Origin: Hyperoodon ampullatus
Lineage: Eukaryota; Chordata; Mammalia; Artiodactyla; Ziphiidae
Direction of reading: 5' to 3'
NCBI GenBank assembly: GCA_949752795.1
Contig: OX457061.1
Coordinates: forward strand, 46,346,338-46,410,337
Length of the DNA stretch: 64,000 nt
Numbering within the stretch: position 1 is the first letter of the stretch; each line of letters begins with the position of its first letter. The notes below the pieces were generated by a model. That model saw only the letters and a list, made by a program, of their open reading frames with translations. It did not search any database and was not told the origin of the DNA. The position numbers were made by a program, and so were the translations under genes. Positions 54,743 through 64,000 of the stretch are shown here, piece by piece.

Positions 54743-54820
54743 TCTCTGGGATGCAGAGAGGTACAAGGAGAGAGTTCTGGACCTTGAACTCTCTCCTTGT
54801 ACCTCTCTGCATCCCAGAGA
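54743..54820. repeat. perfect 35-bp inverted repeat with 8-nt spacer
   Basis: The left arm 54743-54777 and right arm 54786-54820 are exact reverse complements over all 35 positions (paired coordinates always sum to 109563). The spacer TGGACCTT does not pair. Transcribed, it would form a 35-bp hairpin with an 8-nt loop. Confidence 0.97.
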
Positions 54821-56764
54821 TCTGAGTTTGTTCATTCCTTCAACAAATATGTCTTAAGTGCCTACTATATTTCATGCACTATTCTAGTCACCAGGAATTC
54901 AGCTGTGAATAAGGTGGAGAAAGTCCCTGCCTTCCATGTGCTTATATTCTAGTGGAGTGACAGACAACAAAGAAATACAAAATGAACACATGATATGTTA
55001 TACAGAAGAGAAATTATATTGTAAGGGGAGAATGTGACAGAAGGGGAGGAGGCTGCTTTTAGATAATGACGTGTGAGCAAGAAGGAAATGGTCCTGCAGA
55101 GATCTGGGGAAAGAGCCTGCCAAGCGAAGGAATGGCAAGTGCAAAGGCCCTGGGACAGGAGCAAGCTTGGCATATGCTCAGGAAGTAAGCATCAAGGAGT
55201 CCATTGTGGCTGGAGTGGAGTGACTAAAGAAGTGAGTGCCAGGAGGGGAGGGCCAGCTCGTACTTAGGTCTCAGCACAGCCACCAACTTATTGCATGAAC
55301 TTGGGTGCCTCCCTTCCTCTCTTTGGGCCTGTGCATGTGTTCCCATCTGAGAAATGGGCCCGCTGATACGTACCACCACCAGCCTGACTCCCAGGGCAGC
55401 TGTGAGGGCCCTGAGGAGGAGAGTATGAGGGGAGATGTGTGCAGCCACTGTGATGCCAAGGAAGTGCCTTCAGTGGGGATCCCTGGGAGCAGAGCCAAGG
55501 CCAAGCCCTCAAAGCCCTGGACACCTACACAAGTGCTGGGATCAACACAGTAAGGACAGAACTGGGCTCAGGCAAGGGAGCCGGTGATTCCTCCATCTCC
55601 TGCTCCAGGTCAGAGTGAAGGCCTGGGACATGCACACTGGCTGAGCTGACGCACCCCAGCCTCACCCAGCAGACTTCACCCCAACTACTGAGACTTGGAC
55701 TGGCACCCAGCTTTTCTAGGAATACAGCCCCTCCTTGATGACGGCAACCCAGGATCCATTAGGTCTGAGTCATGAGCCCTGCTGATGGGTGGTGGGGACA
55801 GAGGCCTTGTTTGGCTTAAGGTGAATAAACCAAACTCAGTCAGGTCTTAGGCCTGCCAGATGGCATGGCCAACACAGCCAGCTTGTCCCTGGGCCATCTT
55901 ACCTGGCCCCTCAGCCCACATCCTGCTCCACCCTTCCGCCAGCCTCAAGTGCCCCTACCAGCCCATCTACCTGTTGTGAGCAGCAGGAATGGGTGTGGGC
56001 ACCCACTCCAGGGAGCCCTGGTCTGGACACAGCCAGCTCCACAACCTGTCTTATCCTGGCCTCCTCAGCCACCCAACATGTCCCAGGTCTGACCACTTCC
56101 CATTCCACCTGGCCCAAAGCTGCAGCACCCCACACGATCGCAGTGGGAGGAAAGGACACCCCTCTACTCCTTTAAGAGGAGATTTCATCTACTAGTCTGG
56201 GATCTGACTTCAAGGAGGACTCAGTGATGGGAATGGGCTGAAGTCATCTCTCCATGGGGACACCCAGCCTGCCATTCAATGGACACTAATTGAGCACCTA
56301 CTGTTGGGTGTTCCTGTTGTGCTGGTCCTGGAACCACAGAGATGAGTAAGACTTGGATCTCTATGCTCAAAGGGCTTGCAGTTCACAAGTGGTGGGGAGG
56401 TGGAATGGACACATGGACACTTGAGCCGTATTTATGAAATGCTGTGGTTGGGGCAGTGATAGAAATAGTGTGAGAGAGATTTCACGGACCCCTCACTCAA
56501 TCTGTCCAAAAGTCCACTTACCATCTCCTCTCTACCCAGAGATGTCCTACCTCCCAGTTCCTCCATCTGGGTAAAGAGCACCATCATCTAAACCCACTTA
56601 CCTATGGTCAACTAATCTATGACAAAGGAGGCAAGGATACACAGTGGAGAAAAGACAGTCTCTTCAATAAGTGGTGCTGGGAAAACTGAATAGCTACATG
56701 TAAAAGAATGAAATTAGAACACTCCCTAACACCATACACAAAAATAAACTCAAAATGGATTAGA
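54821..56764. other. gene-free stretch
   Basis: 54821-55230 is an ancient dispersed repeat (CAACAAATATGTCTTAAGTG, then CAAAGGCCCTGGGACAGGAG). 55230-56580 holds no exon signal I can support. 56580-56764 is L1 ORF2 remnant. Confidence 0.55.
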
Positions 56765-57060
56765 GGGCTTCCCTAGTGGCTCAGTGGTTGAGAGTCCACC
56801 TGCCGATGCAGGGGACACGGGTTCGTGCCCCGGTCTGGGAAGATCCCACATGCCGCGGAGCGGCTGGGCCCGTGAGCCATGGCCGCTGGGCCTGCACGTC
56901 CGGAGCCTGTGCTCTGCAACGGGAGAGGCCACAGCAGTGAGAGGCCTGCGTACCACAAAAAAAAAAAGAAAAAAAGAAAAAAAAAGATAACTGATAAGAA
57001 CCTGCTATATAAAAAAATAAAATAAAATTCAAAAATCCAAAAAAAATAAAAATAAAAAGG
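56580..57060 (+). mobile_element. L1 remnant split by a SINE
   Basis: GGTCAACTAATCTATGACAA and AAGTGGTGCTGGGAAAACTG are L1 ORF2 wording. After the SINE it continues with AACCTGCTATATAAAAAAAT. Confidence 0.85.
56765..56987 (+). mobile_element. CHR-type SINE
   Basis: Starts GGGCTTCCCTAGTGGCTCAG; A-tail interrupted by G. Confidence 0.93.
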
Positions 57061-57159
57061 GCACCATCATCATCCAAGTGGGTCTGGGCATCCTGCTGAA
57101 CTTCTCCCTTCTCTCTGCATTCAGGGAATCAGGTCTTACCAACTTCACCTCCTCCCCAT

Positions 57160-57715
57160 TGCTCAGAAGTCGATTTCACCTCCTCCAACTCATCCTCTAT
57201 CTGCTTCCTGAGCAATTTCTTTCTGAAATGCAAAAATGAACACGTGATCCCTCTCTTGAAATTATTCAATTATTATTATCAATTCAATTAAAATTATTCA
57301 ATCTCATTGACTTGAAGATGAAAACCAAAACCTTTGGTATAGCATACATGTTCCTCCATGACTGGGCCTTTGCTGGCCTCTCTAACTTCATGTCTGGCCA
57401 CTTAACCCTTCCCTGCATCAGACAAAACCACCCACCAGGGTTTTATGCCTCCAAACCTTTGCTCATGCTGCACCCTCTGCCCAGATGCCCCTCTATCACC
57501 TCCTTGGTACTCTTTTCCCAAGCTCTCAGTCCTCCTCAGTTTGGGTCCCTCATCTGTACAGAAATACATCCCAGTAGCACCTGTAATGTTCCCTGGCCCT
57601 TTCTTGCTTATGTGACCGTCTCCAATATTTCCTAAGAAAGAGGAGTGGAGGACATCTGATTCGCCTCTTATCCCCAATGCCCTGCACAGGGCCTGGCATA
57701 TATGTTGATTATAGG
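57160..57715. repeat. L2 LINE remnant
   Basis: Contains AAAACCTTTGGTATAGCATA, CTTTGCTCATGCTGCACCCT and TGCACAGGGCCTGGCATATA. Confidence 0.7.
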
Positions 57716-58500
57716 AATACATCTGGGACTGAATGCAACTTCAGGACAGCAAGGAGCCCAACTTCAGATGCTCAGTCAGCTGGGCTTGAGAGCTTCAGAG
57801 AGCTCTGAAAACCAAGCTGAACTCCAGTTGGCCCAGTGGGTCCAGCCACTGACCACACTGTGCTATGTCCATATGGGAACAGAAGTGGCACTCTATTCCA
57901 AGGGCCACACTTTTTCTAGTTCTTGGCCCACCTGGCTGGGCTCCCAAGAACCCAAAATCTCCTCCAAACCCTAGATGTGGTACTTCACTCCAAAAGCCAT
58001 CCTAAGCCCATCTTTAGTGCTCACAGACAGCAGCTTCAGTACCTGCCTTCTCTCCTGGTACATGGAATCCTGGCTCGATTGCCATCAACTAGAATAAATT
58101 TTTAGGCCAGTCCTCACCCTAGGAGTGACCTGGGGTCACAAGAGATCTGGTGTTCTGGGACCATGTGTCATCCAAGCAATTCCATTTACAGGCATAGCTC
58201 AGAGCTCAAGTCCTCTGAGCTAACATATAACAGAGCTTAGAACAAAGGCTCATGAAATTCTCCTTCTCCCCTTCCAGAGCTCTGATGGTCTTTAGAAAGA
58301 AGACCATAGGTTATTATGGCCAGGTGCAATGTGACACCACTCCAGATCACTATTAATCTGATAGAGTCCATGGGTTGCAAGCAACAGAAACAGACTGCAA
58401 AATTGGGATTTTCCAGAAGAGTGTGTGGTGGTCTTAGGTTGGACTCACTCAGGAATATATCACCCTGAGATTTTAGATTCCAAGCTGTTTCCTGGGAGGT

Positions 58501-58546
58501 GATCCCAGGAAGCACTGGTAGGGGATCCCAGGAAGCACTGGTAGGG
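58501..58546. repeat. perfect 23-bp tandem duplication
   Basis: Two identical copies starting GATCCCAGGAAGCACTGGTA at 58501 and 58524. Confidence 0.95.
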
Positions 58547-60275
58547 GAGTGAGGCTATGCAAGGTGGGAAAGGGAAGGGAACGAGTAGTGTGCATTACTG
58601 AGGTTCCATTGTGGGAAACCGGTACAGCAGTACAGCACTCCTGCCCCAGGCTGGGACAGTGTGTGGAACACATCTCAGTTATTTTCACTGAAGGGGGAGG
58701 GACCTGGGATATATATTCACCAACTATCATCAGTCACTGAAGGCTGCTGGAGGGAGGTCCTTAACTCTCCGGCCCTACTGGCCTGCCTCTCTTGTGTCTC
58801 CAAGCATCCAGAGAAAGCCTTCTGTCAAAGGATCTCAGTGGCTGTGAATGAAGCACAGATATGCACAGGTATGGTGAGTGCCGAGGAGATGTGTGTGAGG
58901 CACTGACAATGCCTGCTACCGGAGCTGCACGAAAAATTAGAGAAAAATCTGAAGAATTGGGCCCTTAAAACCTGCCAGAGTTCACTTCTTAACCAGGGAA
59001 GGTGAGATATTTTGATGAACGGTCCCACAAAGATTGGATCCAATGGGGGACAGCAGGTCTCCAAAGCAAATTGGAGAAACTGTTACCAGGAGAAGGAAGA
59101 ATGTTGCTAGTCAGACAAAAGCCACAGATGTCACTAAATCTTCCCCATAGGCTGATCCCTCACCTGTAGCATCAATTCACTCTCAGGAGCCCAGGACTTC
59201 ATAAGGTTGGACCCACAGGGAAGTGACGAAGTCTCCTGGATATGGGAGTACTACACAGAGGTTCACTTGGGTCTGTTGGAGTGCTGATTGCTGAGTCCCC
59301 TCTGGCCTGTGCAACGCCTTACAGGTGAACCAGGAGGTATTGGTGCCATCAGGGCCTGGACTCTGGAGTCTGAACACCTTGCCTGTGCAACCTTGGGCAA
59401 GTCATTTAACTTCTGAGTGACTGCATGTGGGTGTGTGGAATGTGGTCATCTCCAGGGGTTGCCATTCATGTCATACTCCATGGATGCTGTAGTGTGAACT
59501 GAATTAGAGTGGTGGCAGGTAAGTAGCCAGCATCCTCAGTGGCAACCTCCACAAGCCATGTGACATGTTTTCAGGACCCTACGGTGTGCTGTGGAGCTCC
59601 AGAGCTTTGTTCCCTATCTCCCATTCCCATGTTTCTCTTTGGGGGCTGAAATCACACTCTCCTGAGGTTATATTATCCCGGATGTATTCATACAGTCTCC
59701 TGCTATAGACAGGCTTACTCTCCAAAGTCAGAATGCTGTGTGCTTACATCATCCCAACTTTGTGGCCTAAAAAAACTGAGAGGGCTTCTCTCTCCACAGC
59801 CTCCTTCAGTGTATAAAAACCCAAGAGAAGACTGACAGGACTGGATAAGTCATGAGCTCATCTCCTGGGCCAATCAATGTTGCCAGGGGATTGGGCTTCT
59901 TTGGTTGGCCAGGCTAGGGTCACATGCACCCTGCTCTTACCAAAGGAGCAAGATAAAGCCATTAGCGATCCATCTTTTGGCCTGGCGAAAGACAGGAGCT
60001 GAGTCCAAAAGGCTGAAGTCCTCACTGTGGGTCCTGGAAATTCTTTCTTTTGTGAGACCCTCCCTTCCATGTCCAATGTCCCCCTGGTGATGGTGCACAC
60101 CCTCTAGATGCAGTGCGCTCACTTCCAGTCAGGGGCTGTGTTGGGCTGCACCCCACAGGCCTGCAAGCCCTGTACTTGCCCAGCCTCAATGAGACAGGAG
60201 GGAAGGGGACAGGGCACAACCATTAAACGAATGACACAAACATTAAGAAGAATAGGATTTAACAAAAACTAGGCC

Positions 60276-60357
60276 CAAGAAGGCAGAAGATTCAACTTGC
60301 AGTAGACCTTGAGCCTCAAGAAGGCGGAAGATTCAACTTGCAGTAGACCTTGAGCCT
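60276..60357. repeat. 41-bp tandem duplication
   Basis: Two copies starting CAAGAAGGC at 60276 and 60317, with one mismatch visible (GGCAG against GGCGG). Confidence 0.93.
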
Positions 60358-60419
60358 CATTAATACATGCTCATTGTAATAGGTCAGCATATGCCAAACT
60401 ACACACCCACAGGTGCCAT

Positions 60420-60578
60420 GACAGTTCATCTTTTCTCTGTGTCCTCACATGGTAAGAAGAAGCAAGGGAGCTCTTATGATCTGATCACCGCCCAAAGGCC
60501 CCCTCCAAATACCACCACATTAGGGATTAGGTTTCAACATAATAAATTTTGGCAGGACACATTCAGTCTATAGCATGA
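60420..60578 (-). mobile_element. MaLR LTR fragment
   Basis: CTGTGTCCTCACATGGTAAG, GATCACCGCCCAAAGGCC and ACATTCAGTCTATAGCATGA match the reversed MaLR LTR end. A further scrap follows the SINE at 61775-61825 (CTTACAGTTCTGGAGGCTG). Confidence 0.75.
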
Positions 60579-60695
60579 GAGAAAGAACAGTTACAAGGGC
60601 CTGCCCCAATATATGTTTCTGGCACCCTCAGTGGCCCCATCCAACTGATGGAAAACATCAGTTTTATCTTCTGACCAACAATAGTCTATGTGGGA

Positions 60696-61064
60696 GGGGC
60701 TTCCCTGGTGGCACAGTGGTTAAGAATCCACCTGCCAATGCAGGGGACACAGGTTCGAGCCCTGGTCCAGAAAGATCCCACATACCACAGAGCAACAAAG
60801 CCCATGCACCACAACTACTGAGCTTGCGCTCTAGAGCCCGCAAGCCACAACTACTGAAGCCCGTGTGCCACAACTACTGAAGCCTGCGCACCTAGAGCCT
60901 GTGCTCCGCAACAAAAAGAAGCCACCGCAATGAGAAGGACTCACACCACAACGAAGAGTAGCCACTGTTCGCCACAACTAGAGAAAGCCAGCACACAGCA
61001 GTGGAAGACCCAACGCAGCAAATGAATAAATAAATTAATTAATTAATTAAATCTATTTAAAAAA
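60696..61064 (+). mobile_element. long CHR-type SINE
   Basis: ATAGTCTATGTGGGA/ATAGTCCATGTGGGA on the two sides is a 15-bp target duplication with one difference. Confidence 0.94.
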
Positions 61065-61129
61065 ATAGTCCATGTGGGAATGTGCAAATCCCATGCTGAA
61101 TACTTATTTTGTAGGGCTGGTGGCCCTAG

Positions 61130-61345
61130 AGAGTTGTTGTCATTCACTCTTGTCTGTGTGATAGCCAATAGCCTCCAATTTCTCCATAGCCTCATTTTAG
61201 TGAATGTAAAATGATATCTCACTGTGGTTTTAATTTGCACTTCCCTAAAGACTAATGATGTTGGACACTTTTTCATGTGCTTTTTGGCTATTTGCACATC
61301 TTCAAGGGTCTGTTCAAGCCTTTTACCCACTTAAATAAATTGGGT
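61130..61345 (-). mobile_element. L1 ORF2 remnant
   Basis: Minus-strand reading gives DVQIAKKHMKKCPTSLVF, matching the L1 ORF2 C-terminal region ([18 protein letters not shown] in the intron 4 L1). Confidence 0.85.
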
Positions 61346-61375
61346 TGTACATTTTTTTTAAACAACAGGAATTTA

Positions 61376-61775
61376 TTTATTTTTAAATAAATAAATTTAT
61401 TTATTTATTTTAAAATAAATTTATTTATTTATTTTTAAATAAATAAATTTATTTATTTATTTTAAAATAAATTTATTTATTTATTTTTGGCTGTGTTGGG
61501 TCTTCATTGCTGTGCGTGGGCTTTTCTCTAGTTGTGGCAAGCAGGGACAACTCTTTGTTGCAGTGCGTGGGCTTATCATTGTGGTGGCTTCTCTTGTTGT
61601 GGGAACACGGGCTCTAGGTGCGCAGGCTTCAGTAGTTGTGGCATGCAGGCTCAGTAGTTGTGGCGCATGGGCTTAGCTGCTCCGTGGCATGTGGGATCCT
61701 CCGGACCAGAGCTTGAACCCGTGTCTCCTGCATTGGCAGGCGGACTCTTAACCACTGTGCCACCAGGGAAGACCC
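61376..61775 (-). mobile_element. long CHR-type SINE with expanded AT tail
   Basis: CAGGAATT on both sides marks the target duplication. The tail (61377-61487) has grown into 52-bp repeats of TTTATTTATTTT/AAAATAAA. Confidence 0.9.
61378..61487. repeat. 52-bp AT-rich tandem repeat with palindromic units
   Basis: TTTTTAAATAAATAAATTT recurs 52 nt apart. Units contain AAATAAATTTATTT palindromes, so the tract can fold on itself. Confidence 0.85.
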
Positions 61776-61825
61776 AGGAATTAATTTTCTTACAGTTCTG
61801 GAGGCTGTAAGTCTGAGACCAGGCT

Positions 61826-62363
61826 ATAGTCTTACAATGGGATAGTACTCAGCGATTAAAAAGAATAAACTAGTGTAGTTCATCTTTGTAAACAGTTGCT
61901 GGTGAATATGCAGAATGATACAACTGCTTTGGAGCATTATTTTAGGGGTTTCTTAAAAAATTACACATACATCTTCTTTATGACCCAGCAATTCCACCCA
62001 AGATAAATAAAAACATATGTCCGCACAATGACATATGCATGAATATTCATAGCAGCTTTGTTTGTAGTAGCCCCAAAGTGGAAACAACCCAAATGTCCCT
62101 CATCTGGTGAATAGAAAAACTGTGAAACATCCATACAATAGAATACTACTCAGCAATAAAAATGAATTAACTTGGGCTTCCCTGGTGGCGCAGTGGTTGA
62201 GAGTCCGCCTGCCAATGCAGGGGATGCGGGTTCGTGCCCCGGTCCAGGGGAATCCCACGTGCCGCAGAGCGGCTGGGCCCGAGGACCATGGCCACTGGGC
62301 CTGCACGTCTGGGGCCTGTGCTCCACAACGGGAGAGGCTGCAGCGGTGGGAGGCCCGTGTACC

Positions 62364-62398
<35 letters not shown>

Positions 62399-62740
62399 AT
62401 TAACTCTTTATATGTGCTATAACATGAATGAATCAAAAACATGATACTTCCCAAATGAAGGCAAACATAAAAGAGTACACACTGTATAATTCCATGTATA
62501 TGAAGTTCTACAACAGGCAAAGCTTATTTATAGGAACAGAGAGAAATGGATCAGTGTTGCTTTTAGGGAAAGGTGTGGAGAGGATTTCCTGGGAAGGGCA
62601 GAAGGGAATTTTCTGGGGTGATGGCAATGCTCTATATATTATTTAGAGTGATTACACCGAATGATTAAATTCATCAATTTAAACATTTAAGATCTGTACA
62701 TTTCACAGTATATAAATTATATCTCTTTAAAAAACTGAAT
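61826..62740 (+). mobile_element. L1 3' remnant split by a SINE
   Basis: TTTATGACCCAGCAATTCCA, AAACAACCCAAATGTCCCTC and GAATACTACTCAGCAATAAA are L1 3' wording. It resumes after 62396. Confidence 0.88.
62174..62396 (+). mobile_element. CHR-type SINE
   Basis: GAATTAACT on both sides; pure A-tail of about 30 nt. Confidence 0.95.
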
Positions 62741-62751
62741 TAAGCCTCAAT

Positions 62752-63066
62752 TTATTTATTTATTTATTTATTTATTTGGCTGCGTTGGGTCTTTGTTGCG
62801 GCGCGAGGGCTTTTCTCTCTAGTTGCCTCGAGTGGAGGCCGCTCTTCGTTGAGGTGTGCGGCCTTCTCATTGTGGTGGCTTCTCTTGCTTCTGAGCATGG
62901 GCTCTAGGCATGTGGGCTTCAGTAGTTGTGGTGCACAGGCTCAGTAGTTGTGGCGCACAGGATTAGTTGTTCTGTGGCATGTGGGATCTTTCTGGACCAG
63001 GGCTTGAACCCATGTCTCCTGCATTGGCAGGCGGATGCTTAACCACTGTGCCACAAGGGAAGTCCC
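62752..63066 (-). mobile_element. long CHR-type SINE
   Basis: GCCTCAATTT on both sides is the target duplication; (TTTA)n tail. Confidence 0.93.
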
Positions 63067-63718
63067 TATGCCTCAATTTTGGATTGCTATCACCAGGTGG
63101 CAGTGGAAACTAATTTCTAAGAGTCCAACTGTAAAGTGGTGTGCAATGCCTAAGATTTGTAAATCATTCTATTAGTGAGTGTTCTTGAAAGCATGAGGCA
63201 CAGTTCTGTAAGCATGAATTTTAAATTTCAATCAGTAGTATTGTGCTGGAGGTCTCTTTGTGTTTCTTACCCTCCCCCTGCCCCATTCAGCACCATGTTT
63301 TAAAGATTTATTTACTCTGTTGTGTGTCTATCTAGCTCATTGCTCCTTACTGTGACAGAACATTCCAGTGATGGATGCCTCATTGTGTCCAGCCCTCCAA
63401 TCACCACAAATAACTTTGTGATAAAATATCCTCTTACATGTTCTTTATGCACCTGTGTGAGAATCTTTCTAATGATATAGCCAGGAGTGGGGTCCTTCCC
63501 AGCTCCACTTATAATATTTATTTATTTGTACATTTTTATCCCCTCTACTTCATAAATTCCCCCAAAATTCTTTGTGCTAGAACAGCTGAATCCAGGCAAC
63601 ATCCGAAACTTTTAAATTAAAGGAAATGTATGCTGTGAGTCGTTTTATTTGTATGTCTCTCTGCAAAATGTGTAGTGCTCTTTGTGATGTCATTTAAATT
63701 TACAAAATAGTATTGTTG
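63067..63718. other. gene-free stretch
   Basis: AT-rich sequence with old LINE-like wording (TCCAGTGATGGATGCCTCAT at about 63365). No exon signal is seen. Confidence 0.5.
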
Positions 63719-63720
63719 AC

Positions 63721-63728
<8 letters not shown>

Positions 63729-63752
<24 letters not shown>

Positions 63753-63944
63753 GTGGTACACGGGCCTCTCACTGCTGTGGCCTCTCCCGTTGCAGAGCAC
63801 AGGCTCCAGGCGCACAGGCTCAGCGGTCATGGCTCACGGGCCCAGCCGCTCTGCGGCATGTGGGATCTTCCCGGACCGGGGCACGAACCCGTGTCCCCTG
63901 CATCGGCAGGCGGACTCTCAACCACTGCGCCACCAGGGAAGCCC
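63729..63944 (-). mobile_element. CHR-type SINE
   Basis: CTAAGATTTTTTT on both sides is the target duplication. It inserted next to the tail of a further SINE that starts at 63962. Confidence 0.94.
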
Positions 63945-63961
63945 TAAGATTTTTTTTTATA

Positions 63962-64000
63962 ATTTATTTTTTCATTTATTTTATTTTTGGCTGTGTTGGG
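63962..64000 (-). mobile_element. CHR-type SINE, cut by the window end
   Basis: TTTATTTTTGGCTGTGTTGGG is the 3' end of the long CHR subtype on minus. The rest lies beyond the window. Confidence 0.8.

Larger units (their letters stand above)
57716..60419. other. gene-free stretch
   Basis: Mostly unrecognised sequence with a 23-bp tandem duplication (58501-58546), a MIR scrap at about 59350-59410 and a 41-bp tandem duplication (60276-60357). No exon chain is seen on either strand. Confidence 0.55.

Overview
This window is mammalian nuclear DNA, almost certainly from a cetacean. The main sign is the density of CHR-type tRNA-derived SINEs, the family of whales, hippos and ruminants: about 27 copies in 64 kb. 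Many have long A-tails and clear target-site duplications. The rest of the repeat background is ordinary for a placental mammal (L1, L2, MIR, MaLR LTRs, MER5A, an ERV-like LTR). There are no bacterial-style genes, no CRISPR array and no rRNA or functional tRNA gene.

Three genes can be rebuilt exon by exon, in the order of the human 9p13.3 interval NFX1-CHMP5-BAG1-SPINK4-B4GALT1. (1) CHMP5 (minus strand, 21956 down to 9093) has eight coding exons that join into an intact 219-residue ESCRT-III protein. (2) BAG1 (plus strand, 22448 to 38782) has seven coding exons for an HSP70 co-chaperone with ubiquitin-like and BAG domains. (3) SPINK4 (minus strand, 50540 down to 43301) has four coding exons for a secreted Kazal inhibitor (PEC-60) and appears dead. 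CHMP5 and BAG1 are divergent and share a CpG-island promoter of about 0.5 kb with NRF1-like, ETS-like and CCAAT motifs.

Layout: 1-8.4 kb is repeat-rich flank on the NFX1 side (two inverted copies of one LTR, L1 pieces, SINEs). 8.4-22 kb is CHMP5. 22-39.8 kb is BAG1, whose 9.5-kb intron 4 is mostly one nearly full-length antisense L1 that still has its target-site duplication. 39.8-43.2 kb is intergenic. 43.2-50.6 kb is the SPINK4 relic. 50.6-64 kb is gene-free and repeat-rich towards B4GALT1.

The most interesting observations are lineage-specific changes in otherwise readable genes. SPINK4 has a TAG exactly at the codon for the reactive-site P1 residue, plus a 2-nt frame lesion at the exon 4 acceptor. 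BAG1 has GTG at the codon that is the ATG of the BAG-1M isoform, and a TGA that removes the conserved last 11 residues. It also has an in-frame upstream AUG reading through a 21-bp minisatellite. A perfect 35-bp inverted repeat at 54743-54820 is unexplained by any repeat family I recognise. I found no wholly new multi-gene system. All family assignments are by reading and recall, without database searches.
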